Assembly (NCBI GenBank): GCA_047017005.1
Contig: JBKXSZ010000006.1
Coordinates: 1 to 56,326 of the forward strand
Direction: 5' to 3'
Source of the DNA: JBKXSZ01 sp047017005
GTDB taxonomy: Bacteria; Bacillota; Clostridia; TANB77; CAG-508
DNA length: 56,326 bases
Both the position numbers and the translations under genes were made by a program. The notes under the pieces were generated by a model that was not told the origin of the DNA, ran no database searches, and was given only the letters and a program-made list of their open reading frames with translations. This document shows, in pieces, positions 36,669-44,713 of the stretch. How positions within the stretch are numbered: the first letter of the stretch is position 1; every line of letters starts with the position of its first letter.

Positions 36669-36734
36669 GGAAAGAAGATAAAAGCGTAAAATTATATAAA
36701 AGATAATAAAAGTAAAATAGAATAGGATAGAAAA

Positions 36735-37049
36735 ATGAAAAGTAGTAAATTTACAGAGATTGATGAAGAATTTATATGCGAAAATTGTGGTAAAAAAGTA
36801 CCAAAGTTAGGATATTCTTGTCGAAATCATTGCCCATATTGTTTACATTCGAAACATGTGGACATTTATCCAGGAGACAGAAAAGAAACATGTCATGGAG
36901 ATTTGGAACCAGTGGCATTAGAAATGGATTCAAAAAAAGGTTATGTTATTATTTTTAAATGTAAAAAGTGTGGTCAAATACGAAAAAACAAAGCTGCAAA
37001 AGATGATAATATGGATTTAATTATTAAACTTAGTACCAAACAGATTTAG
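36735..37049 (+). CDS. RNHCP-domain zinc-binding protein
   Basis: The 104-residue protein has the RNHCP hallmark: CENCGKKVP, then CRNHCPYCLHSKHVDIYPGDR, a CHGDLEPVALE block and a closing CKKCGQIRKNKAAKDDN. The four Cys/His pairs probably bind zinc. The family has no settled function. It lies 66 bases after the nucleoside kinase and 32 bases before the metallo-hydrolase, probably in one transcript. The ribosome site is weak (AGGAT). Confidence 0.9.
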   Translation: MKSSKFTEIDEEFICENCGKKVPKLGYSCRNHCPYCLHSKHVDIYPGDRKETCHGDLEPVALEMDSKKGYVIIFKCKKCGQIRKNKAAKDDNMDLIIKLSTKQI

Positions 37050-37081
37050 ACCGAAATTAAAATGTATAGGAGGTTTTAAAG

Positions 37082-37723
37082 ATGGATTATTTAGAAGGAG
37101 TACAGGTGCTATGCCATAGTGCAATTAAAATAGAAAGGAAGGATAAAGTTATTTATTTTGACCCTTTTCAAATAGAAGAAGAGTATCATGATGCAGATTA
37201 TATCTTTTGCACTCATGAACATTATGACCATTTTTCACCAGAGGATATAGAAAAAGTAATGAAACCAGATACTGTCATTATAACAGTACCAAAAACAAAA
37301 AGTGAGGCTTTGAAATTACAACCGGATGAGAAAAAGATAATTACAGTAGAACCATATGAAGAATACACCTTATCTGATTTTTCATTTGAAACAGTACCAG
37401 CATATAACGAAAAAAAACTATTTCATACAAAGAAAAACAAATGGGTTGGGTATAAATTAAAACTAGATGGGATTTGTTACTATGTAGCAGGAGATACCGA
37501 CCATTTAAGGGAATTAGAAAATATACAATGTGATGTTGCTTTCTTGCCAGTTGGAGGTATGTATACCATGAATTACAAACAAGCAGCAGAACTCGTAAAT
37601 GAAATCAAACCGAAAGTAGTGGTACCAACACATTATGGTTCTATTATTGGAGGAAAAGAAGATGCAGAAGAGTTTGCAAAATTAGTAGATAAAGCAATTG
37701 AAGCAAGAATATTAATAAAATAG
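37082..37723 (+). CDS. MBL-fold metallo-hydrolase
   Basis: The 213-residue protein has the metallo-beta-lactamase fold with the metal-binding THEHYDHF motif (near 47-54), an Asp ligand in AGDTDHL (near 139), and a closing VPTHYGSIIGG His. It resembles the UlaG/YtnP-type small hydrolases. Its substrate is unknown. AGGAGG stands 8 bases before the ATG. It ends the three-gene run and meets the minus-strand U32 gene at a shared terminator. Confidence 0.9.
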   Translation: MDYLEGVQVLCHSAIKIERKDKVIYFDPFQIEEEYHDADYIFCTHEHYDHFSPEDIEKVMKPDTVIITVPKTKSEALKLQPDEKKIITVEPYEEYTLSDFSFETVPAYNEKKLFHTKKNKWVGYKLKLDGICYYVAGDTDHLRELENIQCDVAFLPVGGMYTMNYKQAAELVNEIKPKVVVPTHYGSIIGGKEDAEEFAKLVDKAIEARILIK

Positions 37724-37731
37724 AAGAAAAT

Positions 37732-37768
37732 AAAAAATAGATATGTAACAATCACATATCTATTTTTT
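37732..37768. terminator. Bidirectional terminator between the MBL and U32 genes
   Basis: AAAAAATAGATATGT (37732-37746) and ACATATCTATTTTTT (37754-37768) pair perfectly, with a T-run on each strand. Confidence 0.92.
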
Positions 37769-37771
37769 ATT

Positions 37772-40228
37772 TTATACTTCTCTTCTAAAATTTCCATTTG
37801 TATAATCTGAGCCTTCTAAACGTTTTTTAGACTTGATGATTTGAATAATATAGTTTAGTTCTTCTATCGTTTCATCTAAAGAATCAATTCGAACAGAAGA
37901 AGGATTTAAATCATCAAAGGGGATGGAAGTAATTTTACTATTAAAGATTTTAGTAATAGTCTGTACGTTGTCAGGTAAAATACGAAACTTCATTCCAAGA
38001 CGGTCTATCAAATAGTATTTTTTATCATTTTGGCATTTGACCTGGCAAGTCGGATAACAATGATTTGTTTTTCCTAAATAACAATAGTTTGTAGACATGA
38101 TAGGAATTTTTCCATATACCATTAATTCGGAGTATGGAATATCTTCTAATATTGACTGAATATGTTCTTTACTTAACTCTGGTGAAATTGTGATTTCATC
38201 TAAACCTAAGTTTTTTAACGTTTCTGCAGTTATTTTGTTATATACATTTAAGGTATAGTTTCCAATAAAATGGTAGCCTTTTCCTTGATACATTTGCATA
38301 ACTTTATTTCCAGCTAGATTGGAAAGGACAAATCCTTTTATATTGTATCTGGATAGAGCGTTATCAATACAATTAATAAATAAATTAATATAGTTGGCAA
38401 GAATAATGGTTGGCATATAAATATATAAATCAAATTTATTCGAAAGAGCTTCAATAGCAGAATTATATTTTGAACTTGCAAAATATTTTAGAGGAATATA
38501 AATTCGGTTTATTCCTTCTAATTTAGAATAATCTTGTCCCGGTTTTAGTATTTCAAACAGTAGAGATATGTTTAAATTATTTTGGTGAGCAATAGATTTA
38601 TGATGGGTAGTTGGCTTAATATTTTGCTGTATGGTTTTAGTATCTAACTTAGAAATTCGTTTGATACGATTCTGAATAATTTTTTCTACTTCAGCTAGTC
38701 CATCTCTTCTTAATTCATTCAAGGTACGAATAGTTGGAATATATAAATTGTCTCCTAAATTTACTTGAATAGTTTCGAAAGTGTAAGGAGTATCTGTTGT
38801 TTTCGAAAGCTGTTGTAAGATTCTTTCTTTTGTAATAGGGTGTTTAATACTATCTACAGGAGTAACATTAGAATCTATATGTACTTCTAGATTTTTATAT
38901 AATTCGGGTCTACTTTTAGTTGGATAGATAGTAATAGAAATTGGCATATTCTTTTGAATGGTTACTTCACAATTAAGCGGGATTTTTTTATTCTCTTTTT
39001 GCATAGTAGCTTTTACTTCTTTGGAAAGTTCTTTACTTGCTAATTTATATACAGAATCTCCAATTTTTATATTTCCTTTGACTCTTCCTATTTGTACAGT
39101 TTGGTTTGGAATACCATTTATTAGATTTCGATGTTTCTGCATTAATTCCGATACCATATATTTTGTATTCTCGTGTTGTACCATAATGGTATCTCCAATA
39201 GCAATTTCTTCTGATAAAGTAAGGGTGATAAGTCCCTTATTAGGGTTATAATTGGAAATCGTCCCGAGAGGTAATCCCATATTATTTGGCTTTTCGGGAT
39301 AAACTAATTGTTTGTTTGGCTTATCAGTTAAATGCCCATCGGAAAAACCACCACGATTAAAACAAAGCATAAGCTCTTTTTTATCTTTTTCCTCGATTTT
39401 GTATTCTTGTTTTGGGGCTAAAGCCATATCAATATATTTACGATAAATACGGGTTACGGTAGCAACATATTCTGGATTTTTCATACGACCTTCAATTTTA
39501 AAACAGGATACTCCCATTTTGATCAAGTCAGGAATATAGGGCAAACCACATAAATCACGAGTACTTAATAAGTATCCTTGATCTATTTTTTGCGTAGAAT
39601 TTTTGTTATCTTCTTCATATAGCTTGTAAGGAAGTCTGCAAGGCTGTGCACATTTTCCACGGTTCCCAGAACGACCACCAATCATACTAGAGAAAAGACA
39701 TTGTCCAGAATAGGAAATACAAAGAGCTCCATGAATAAAAACTTCGATTTCCATATTCGTTCGATCACAGATATATTGAATATCAGAAAGAGAAAGTTCT
39801 CGTGAAAGAACGGCTCTTTTGAATCCAGCTTCTTCTAGTTTTTTAACTCCTTCTAAATTATGAATGGTCATTTGGGTACTAGCATGAAGGGGAAGATCAG
39901 GAAATTCTTTTAACAAAATATGGCTAAGTCCAATATCTTGAACGATGATAGCATCGATTCCAAATTCATATGCTTTTTTAGCAAGTAAAATAGCATCTTC
40001 TAATTCTTCATCTTTAATTAAAGTATTTAAAGTAAGATGAGTTTTTACATTACGTACTTTAGCATAATTTATTGCCTTTTCCAAATTTTCAAAATCAAAA
40101 TTAGAAGCAGAAGCCCTTGCACTAAATTGTTCTGCTCCAAAATAAACACTATCTGCACCATTTTGAACAGCAGCTTTTAAACATTCAAAATCACCAACAG
40201 GTGAAAGTAGTTCGATTTGTTTTTTCAT
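37772..40228 (-). CDS. Peptidase U32-family protein (RlhA-like, with C-terminal collagenase-like domain)
   Basis: The 818-residue protein has the U32 barrel: ELLSPVGDFECLKAAVQNGADSVYFGAEQFSARA, then the signature around EVFIHGALCISYSGQCLFSSMIGGRSGNRGKCAQPCR (about 165-200) with Cys residues thought to bind a cofactor. A middle DUF3656-like region follows, with a second Cys-rich end (CYPTCQVKC). In E. coli the similar RlhA is needed for 23S rRNA hydroxylation; whether this is the same job is an inference. AAAGGA stands before the ATG. It is the main minus-strand gene in the window. Confidence 0.92.
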   Translation of the reverse strand: MKKQIELLSPVGDFECLKAAVQNGADSVYFGAEQFSARASASNFDFENLEKAINYAKVRNVKTHLTLNTLIKDEELEDAILLAKKAYEFGIDAIIVQDIGLSHILLKEFPDLPLHASTQMTIHNLEGVKKLEEAGFKRAVLSRELSLSDIQYICDRTNMEIEVFIHGALCISYSGQCLFSSMIGGRSGNRGKCAQPCRLPYKLYEEDNKNSTQKIDQGYLLSTRDLCGLPYIPDLIKMGVSCFKIEGRMKNPEYVATVTRIYRKYIDMALAPKQEYKIEEKDKKELMLCFNRGGFSDGHLTDKPNKQLVYPEKPNNMGLPLGTISNYNPNKGLITLTLSEEIAIGDTIMVQHENTKYMVSELMQKHRNLINGIPNQTVQIGRVKGNIKIGDSVYKLASKELSKEVKATMQKENKKIPLNCEVTIQKNMPISITIYPTKSRPELYKNLEVHIDSNVTPVDSIKHPITKERILQQLSKTTDTPYTFETIQVNLGDNLYIPTIRTLNELRRDGLAEVEKIIQNRIKRISKLDTKTIQQNIKPTTHHKSIAHQNNLNISLLFEILKPGQDYSKLEGINRIYIPLKYFASSKYNSAIEALSNKFDLYIYMPTIILANYINLFINCIDNALSRYNIKGFVLSNLAGNKVMQMYQGKGYHFIGNYTLNVYNKITAETLKNLGLDEITISPELSKEHIQSILEDIPYSELMVYGKIPIMSTNYCYLGKTNHCYPTCQVKCQNDKKYYLIDRLGMKFRILPDNVQTITKIFNSKITSIPFDDLNPSSVRIDSLDETIEELNYIIQIIKSKKRLEGSDYTNGNFRREV

Positions 40229-40317
40229 TCCTTGTTCCTTTCTTTATTCTTTAGAATATATAAATATAAATAGTTTACATCAAGTTGTTTTCTATAGAGG
40301 GCTATAAATATATTGTA

Positions 40318-40345
40318 ACACAAAAATAAAACTTCGCATACTATA
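40318..40345 (+). promoter_or_regulatory. Sigma-K-like promoter before the Cys/Gly-rich peptide gene
   Basis: AC (40318-40319) is followed after 17 bases by CATACTATA (40337-40345). This fits the Bacillus sigma-K consensus AC-N16/17-CATANNNTA. No good sigma-A pair is present. Confidence 0.4.
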
Positions 40346-40376
40346 TCATAGATAACTTAAACAAGGAGGTAAAAAC

Positions 40377-40544
40377 ATGGAAGAAGCAAGAAACTGTGGA
40401 TGTGGATGCGACAACGGGCCTTTAGGAGGACTTTTCGGAGGATGTGGATGCGGATGTGGTGATGATTGCTCAATACTATTCTTCATCATTATATTCCTAC
40501 TATTATTCACAAACTGTGGATGTAGATGCGGAAGATGTTGCTAA
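40377..40544 (+). CDS. Cys/Gly-rich single-helix membrane peptide (55 aa)
   Basis: The gene was found by hand. AAGGAGG lies 7 bases before the ATG, and a terminator follows 22 bases after the stop. The product is MEEARNCGCGCDNG, a GGLFGG turn, CGCGCGDDC, a strongly hydrophobic helix (SILFFIIIFLLLFT, about 32-45), and an end of NCGCRCGRCC. Fourteen of 55 residues are Cys. Alternating CGCGC runs on both sides of one membrane helix suggest a cross-linked or metal-binding membrane peptide. With the sigma-K-like promoter, a spore coat or cortex role in the mother cell is possible. I do not recognise a named family. Confidence 0.8.
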   Translation: MEEARNCGCGCDNGPLGGLFGGCGCGCGDDCSILFFIIIFLLLFTNCGCRCGRCC

Positions 40545-40566
40545 TACTTAGCAAAGAAATACAGAT

Positions 40567-40605
40567 AAAGAGGAGATATATCAAAATGATATCTCTCCTC
40601 TTTAT
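40567..40605 (+). terminator. Terminator of the Cys/Gly-rich peptide gene
   Basis: AAAGAGGAGA-TAT and ATAT-CTCTCCTCTTT pair with one small bulge, followed by an AT-rich tail. Confidence 0.85.
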
Positions 40606-40679
40606 GCAATGTAGTATATAATTTTTCAAGAAAATATGGCAAAAGTTTTTCAAGAAAATTATTTATTTTATTATTTTTG

Positions 40680-40709
40680 TTGACTATTATTTTGTAGAAA
40701 TGATATACT
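40680..40709 (+). promoter_or_regulatory. Promoter of the glucosaminidase gene
   Basis: TTGACT (40680-40685) and TATACT (40704-40709) are 18 bases apart. Confidence 0.7.
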
Positions 40710-40758
40710 TTAGAAAGCAAAAAATGGAGAATTTTACACTAAAGAGGAGGGAATTGTT

Positions 40759-42657
40759 GTGAAAGAAAAAAAGATGTCAAAACAAAGAAGCTTTTTGAAA
40801 AAAGTAGCATCTAGTATGCTTGCGGTTACTGTGTTAACAACCACATTCATTGGGTTTGACGGTATGAGAAATGAAGTAAAAGCAGCTGCATGGAGAGATG
40901 ATTCAGCAAATGCAGTAGATAAATTAGATGAGAATAAATATCCTGGATATAAAGAGAAATTGAAGCAGTTACAAAATACGTATGGATGGACCTTTACGAT
41001 TTTATATACGGGATTAGAATGGGATAAAGCAATAGAGGGGGAATATCTTCCTCATGGAAACAACTTAACGCAAAAAACGGGAGAATATGTTTGTCCAATA
41101 TGTGGATTAGATACTATTTATGAAGGAAGAGATTGGAGATGTGCTTCTAAATATGGAATTGCACATTATATGGACCCAAGAGGATTTATTGATACGGATT
41201 CTATTTTTCAATTTGAAACATTATCTTATAACAGTAAAATACATAATCAAGCAGGAGTTGAAAAAATATTAGAAGGAACCATTATGCATGATAAGAGAAT
41301 ATGTGATGAATATAGTGGTTCTTATACAACCAAAACCTATTCACAAGTTATTATGGAAGCAGCAGAACAATCTGGAGCAAGTCCATATTATTTAGCTTCT
41401 AGAATTCGATTGGAGACTAGTGGAGGAACCAGTGGTTCTGTAAAAAATACAAATGGATATTATAACTTCTATAACATTGGTGCAGGAAGCGGCTCGGGAA
41501 CTATCGAAAGAGCACTTGCTTATGCAAAATCAAAAGGCTGGGATAGTCCGGAAGCTTCTATTATTGGAGGAGCTAAATGGATTGCAAATGGATATATTAA
41601 TAAAGGACAAGATACAACATATTTGCAAAAATTTAATGTAACAGATAATAATACCTATAGACACCAATATCAAACGAATATTCAAGCAGCCAATAATGAA
41701 TCTTGGACAACTTCAAAGGCATATAAATCCATGGGGATTTTTAATACACCATTAAACTTTGTAATACCAGTATTTGAACATATGCCAGGTTCAAGTTATG
41801 ACCCAGTGGAAAATGAGATTGTAACAGAAGATGTTAAAATACAAGCAAATGGAAATCTACAAATTAGAGTAGCACCAGGAACAGGTAGTGAAGTAATTGG
41901 AGGATATCCAACTGGTACTCCTCTTTTAAGAGTAGAAAAAGGAGTAGCAGAAATGAGTGGATATGTTTGGGACAAGATAGTAATTACAGAAGGAGATAAG
42001 AAAGGTACTTATGGATATGTAGCAACAAACTATTTGGTTCCAGATAATAGTAAAAGTTATGGCGACGAAACAATGAAAGCAAATTGTAATTTAGTAATGC
42101 GAAATGGACCAGGAACGACTTACTCAACAGTTGTGGAAAAAGTAAATACAGGAACAGAAGTGACAAGATTAAAAGCGGGAGAGTTTGAAGTAGATGGAAG
42201 AGTTTGGGACAGAGTAGAATATAATGGAAAAATGGGATTTATTTCAACAGACTTATTAGATAAAGTAAGTGGAACAGCTTCACCAACTGGCCAAATTAAA
42301 ATTGATGGAAAAACAATTTATGCAAGCCCAGAAGCAAATGTAGCTAAGATATTACAAGAAATACCAGGTGCTATGATAAAAGATAAAAATGGAAATCAAT
42401 TAGAAGACAAAAAACTAGTACCAACAGGAGCTACTGTTAATGGAACTTATACAGTTATCAAAGTAGGAGATGTAAACTGTGATGGTAAGATTTCTCCAAA
42501 TGATTACTTAAATATAAAAGACTGCATCATGGGAGATAAAGAATTAAGTGAACTTGAGAAAAAAGGTGCAGATGCAAATAGAGACGGCAAGATGTCACCA
42601 AATGATTATCTTGTTATAAAAGATTATATTATGGAAGATGGAAAAATCACAATATAA
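40759..42657 (+). CDS. Secreted endo-beta-N-acetylglucosaminidase with SH3 and dockerin modules
   Basis: The 632-residue protein has a signal peptide (about 1-43, ending near VKAAA). A glucosaminidase domain follows (about 45-335), with HYMDPRGFID, SIFQFETLS, ASPYYLASRIRLETSGG and YYNFYNIGAGSGSG, and an inserted CPIC...C element. Two bacterial SH3 modules (about 357-425 and 435-505) come next. A dockerin-like pair ends the chain: DVNCDGKISPNDYLNIKD and DANRDGKMSPNDYLVIKD (about 572-625), with calcium-binding DxNxDGxxxxxD loops. It probably cuts peptidoglycan glycans outside the cell and attaches through the dockerin to a partner. The start is GTG, eight bases after AGGAGG. It is co-oriented with the next gene, 17 bases away. 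Confidence 0.9.
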   Translation: MKEKKMSKQRSFLKKVASSMLAVTVLTTTFIGFDGMRNEVKAAAWRDDSANAVDKLDENKYPGYKEKLKQLQNTYGWTFTILYTGLEWDKAIEGEYLPHGNNLTQKTGEYVCPICGLDTIYEGRDWRCASKYGIAHYMDPRGFIDTDSIFQFETLSYNSKIHNQAGVEKILEGTIMHDKRICDEYSGSYTTKTYSQVIMEAAEQSGASPYYLASRIRLETSGGTSGSVKNTNGYYNFYNIGAGSGSGTIERALAYAKSKGWDSPEASIIGGAKWIANGYINKGQDTTYLQKFNVTDNNTYRHQYQTNIQAANNESWTTSKAYKSMGIFNTPLNFVIPVFEHMPGSSYDPVENEIVTEDVKIQANGNLQIRVAPGTGSEVIGGYPTGTPLLRVEKGVAEMSGYVWDKIVITEGDKKGTYGYVATNYLVPDNSKSYGDETMKANCNLVMRNGPGTTYSTVVEKVNTGTEVTRLKAGEFEVDGRVWDRVEYNGKMGFISTDLLDKVSGTASPTGQIKIDGKTIYASPEANVAKILQEIPGAMIKDKNGNQLEDKKLVPTGATVNGTYTVIKVGDVNCDGKISPNDYLNIKDCIMGDKELSELEKKGADANRDGKMSPNDYLVIKDYIMEDGKITI

Positions 42658-42674
42658 TGTGAGAGGAGAAAAAT

Positions 42675-44093
42675 ATGTTAAAAACCAAAGAAAATCAGAG
42701 AACGTTATTAGCAGGAATATTATTAATACTAGGTTTAATAATACCAATTATTACTTGTGCAGCAAGCTTTTCGGTAAGCACCTCAAAATCTAGTGTAACG
42801 GCAGGTGATAGCTTTACAGTAAGCATAGGAGCAGGTGGATTAACAGGAAGTTTTGGTATAAGTGTAGAAAATGGTACAGCTAATATTAGTAAAGTATGGG
42901 TAGAAAGAGGAGCAGCAGAAAAAACAATTACAGTAAAAACAAGCAATCCAGGTACAACAAGAGTAACAATAACAGCGAAAAATGTTGAAACAGAAGATGG
43001 AACTTCAGTGACAGGAAGTAAAACTGCAAGTGTAACAGTAAAAGAGAAATCTAGTGGAGGTTCATCAGGCGGTTCTTCCAATAATGGAGGAAGTACTTCA
43101 GGAGGCGGATCTACTAGTAACAGTGGATCTGGAAGTACTTCAGGAGGAAATTCTTCTAGTAATAACAATAATAATTCAAATGATACATCGACAAATAGTA
43201 ATGCCTTGTTAAAAATGATAAAAGTATCACCAGTAGACTTTTCAGGATTTAAACCTACGAAATATTCAGGATATAGTGTAACGGTTGAGAATGATGTAAC
43301 AGAAGTATCTGTAAAAGCAACACCTCAAGTATCAGGAGCTAAAGTAGCTATTTCAGGAGATAAAGATTTAAAAGAGGGAAAGAATACAGTAAGTATTGTA
43401 GTTACAGCAAAGGATGGAAAAACAAAGAAAACATATACAGTTGAAGTAAACCGTTTAGCTGCAGGAGAGGAAGCGACAGAAACAACAGAAGGGCCAGAAG
43501 GACAAGAAGAAACTACTTCTTTATTATCTAATCTTACCATACAAAATGTTAACTTAACGCCAGCATTTAGTCCAGATATATATGAATATACGGTAGAAGT
43601 AGGAGCTGATGTATTATCCCTTCCAATTGAAGCCTTACCAGTAGACGAAGGCACTAAAGTAGAAGTGTTGGGAAATGAAAACTTCGTAGATGGAGAAAAC
43701 ATAGTAACTATTTTATTAACATCAGAAGATGGAAAACAAACAACAACCTATCAAATAAAAGTAATGAAAAACATGCAACCAGTTGTAAGTACAACAAATA
43801 ATGAAGATGCACAAAAGAATTTTATGTACATGATTATATTTGATGTATGTACAGCGTTAGTTGCAATTGCAGGTATTACATTTGCAATAATTGAATATAG
43901 GCATGGTCAAAAACAAAAAGAAGAACCAAGAATATTTGAAGAAAACTTTTTAGATAAAGAAGAAATGAAAGAACCAAAACTAGGATATGTAAAAGAAAAT
44001 ACGGAAAAGAAAACAACAGTAGATGATTTATTTAATATACCCGATGAAGAGGATGAAAAGCCAAACAAAAAGGGAAAAGGTAAACATTTTTAA
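42675..44093 (+). CDS. Membrane-anchored cadherin-like/Ig-like surface protein
   Basis: The 472-residue protein starts with a signal peptide (about 1-29). A first beta-sandwich (30-123) comes next, SFSVSTSKSSVTAGDSFTVSI to SVTVKE, of Ig-like or cohesin-like type. A Ser/Gly/Asn linker (124-175), two cadherin-like beta-sandwich domains (about 180-262 and 285-375), one membrane helix (about 388-408) and a charged cytoplasmic tail follow. It follows the dockerin protein by 17 bases, so it may be its surface anchor, with the first domain as possible cohesin-like receptor; that pairing is a guess. GAGAGGAG stands before the ATG. Confidence 0.85.
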   Translation: MLKTKENQRTLLAGILLILGLIIPIITCAASFSVSTSKSSVTAGDSFTVSIGAGGLTGSFGISVENGTANISKVWVERGAAEKTITVKTSNPGTTRVTITAKNVETEDGTSVTGSKTASVTVKEKSSGGSSGGSSNNGGSTSGGGSTSNSGSGSTSGGNSSSNNNNNSNDTSTNSNALLKMIKVSPVDFSGFKPTKYSGYSVTVENDVTEVSVKATPQVSGAKVAISGDKDLKEGKNTVSIVVTAKDGKTKKTYTVEVNRLAAGEEATETTEGPEGQEETTSLLSNLTIQNVNLTPAFSPDIYEYTVEVGADVLSLPIEALPVDEGTKVEVLGNENFVDGENIVTILLTSEDGKQTTTYQIKVMKNMQPVVSTTNNEDAQKNFMYMIIFDVCTALVAIAGITFAIIEYRHGQKQKEEPRIFEENFLDKEEMKEPKLGYVKENTEKKTTVDDLFNIPDEEDEKPNKKGKGKHF

Positions 44094-44121
44094 AAGGAAA
44101 ATAGCAAATAGTAAATAGCTT

Positions 44122-44168
44122 AAAAAAATCACTATACAGATTTAGTATCTGTATAGTGATTTTTTTGT
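44122..44168. terminator. Bidirectional terminator
   Basis: The arms 44123-44141 and 44147-44166 are near-perfect complements (loop TTAGT) with a T-run on each strand. It serves the surface-protein gene and the minus-strand gene behind it. Confidence 0.93.
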
Positions 44169-44172
44169 AACC

Positions 44173-44382
44173 TTAAGCAGTCTTACCCGTTCCATCACAA
44201 TGAGGACATTTTTCTTTTCCCGTTCCATTACAATAAGAACAAGTGGTACGAATAGGGCAAGCATAAGGCAGTGCTGGATTCAAGGCGGATAAACCAAAAT
44301 TAGGTTGTTCCGTGTAGCCTCTTCCATTACAATGGGAGCACATCCGCTTACCAGTTCCGTTACAATAGGTACATTTTTTCAT
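44173..44382 (-). CDS. Four-motif CxxCxGxG zinc-finger protein (DnaJ-type cysteine-rich, no J domain)
   Basis: The 69-residue protein contains four CxxCxGxG motifs: CTYCNGTG, CSHCNGRG, CSYCNGTG and CPHCDGTG. They are arranged as two pairs split by a 25-residue Pro-rich middle. In DnaJ the same motif set binds two zinc ions and holds unfolded proteins. Here there is no J domain and no other part. The ATG at 44382 is chosen because GGAGG lies 6 bases before it; a longer reading from 44424 has no ribosome site. A TGTCGAC sequence upstream resembles a Spo0A box. Confidence 0.85.
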   Translation of the reverse strand: MKKCTYCNGTGKRMCSHCNGRGYTEQPNFGLSALNPALPYACPIRTTCSYCNGTGKEKCPHCDGTGKTA

Positions 44383-44512
44383 TATAACCTCCATTCCGTC
44401 GCTTCGCTCGGCACAAAGTGCCACGAAAAATGTCGACGCTTTTTGTTTCTTTATTTAGTTTCCATAATATGGTATAATACTTCCTAGAATATATAAATAC
44501 ACTACAGAACAC

Positions 44513-44700
44513 GGGGAGGTGAGTAGAATATTATCTCAACCTCATTTGGATAAAAATCCGCATTATAACAGGTGTCGAATATCTTTACAAGCACAAATAA
44601 GTGGCGCGTCTGAGCCTGCACACTAATCATTGTTAAACAAATTCTCTGTTTAGTGGCTAGATATTCAGTCAATGTTTATATATTCTTAAATTTTATTTAG
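44513..44700 (+). ncRNA. Putative IS110 bridge RNA
   Basis: The region before the recombinase gene folds into hairpins. A 5' hairpin is GAGGTGAG with CTCAACCTC (44516-44543). A small one is GGAT-AAAA-ATCC (44548-44559). A long-range stem is GAATATCT (44577-44584) with AGATATTC (44659-44666). It encloses a hairpin TAAACA/TGTTTA (44634-44639 with 44647-44652), extended by CACTAA/TTAGTG pairs. IS110-group elements are known to encode a bridge RNA here, with two loops that select target and donor DNA. The assignment of loops is not made. Confidence 0.6.
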
Positions 44701-44713
44701 GAGGTTTATACCA

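Noticed and set aside
42695..43168. Pro/Leu/Val-rich minus-strand frame of 157 codons
   Set aside because: It is the mirror of the Ser/Gly linker and first domain of the surface protein; no start signals.
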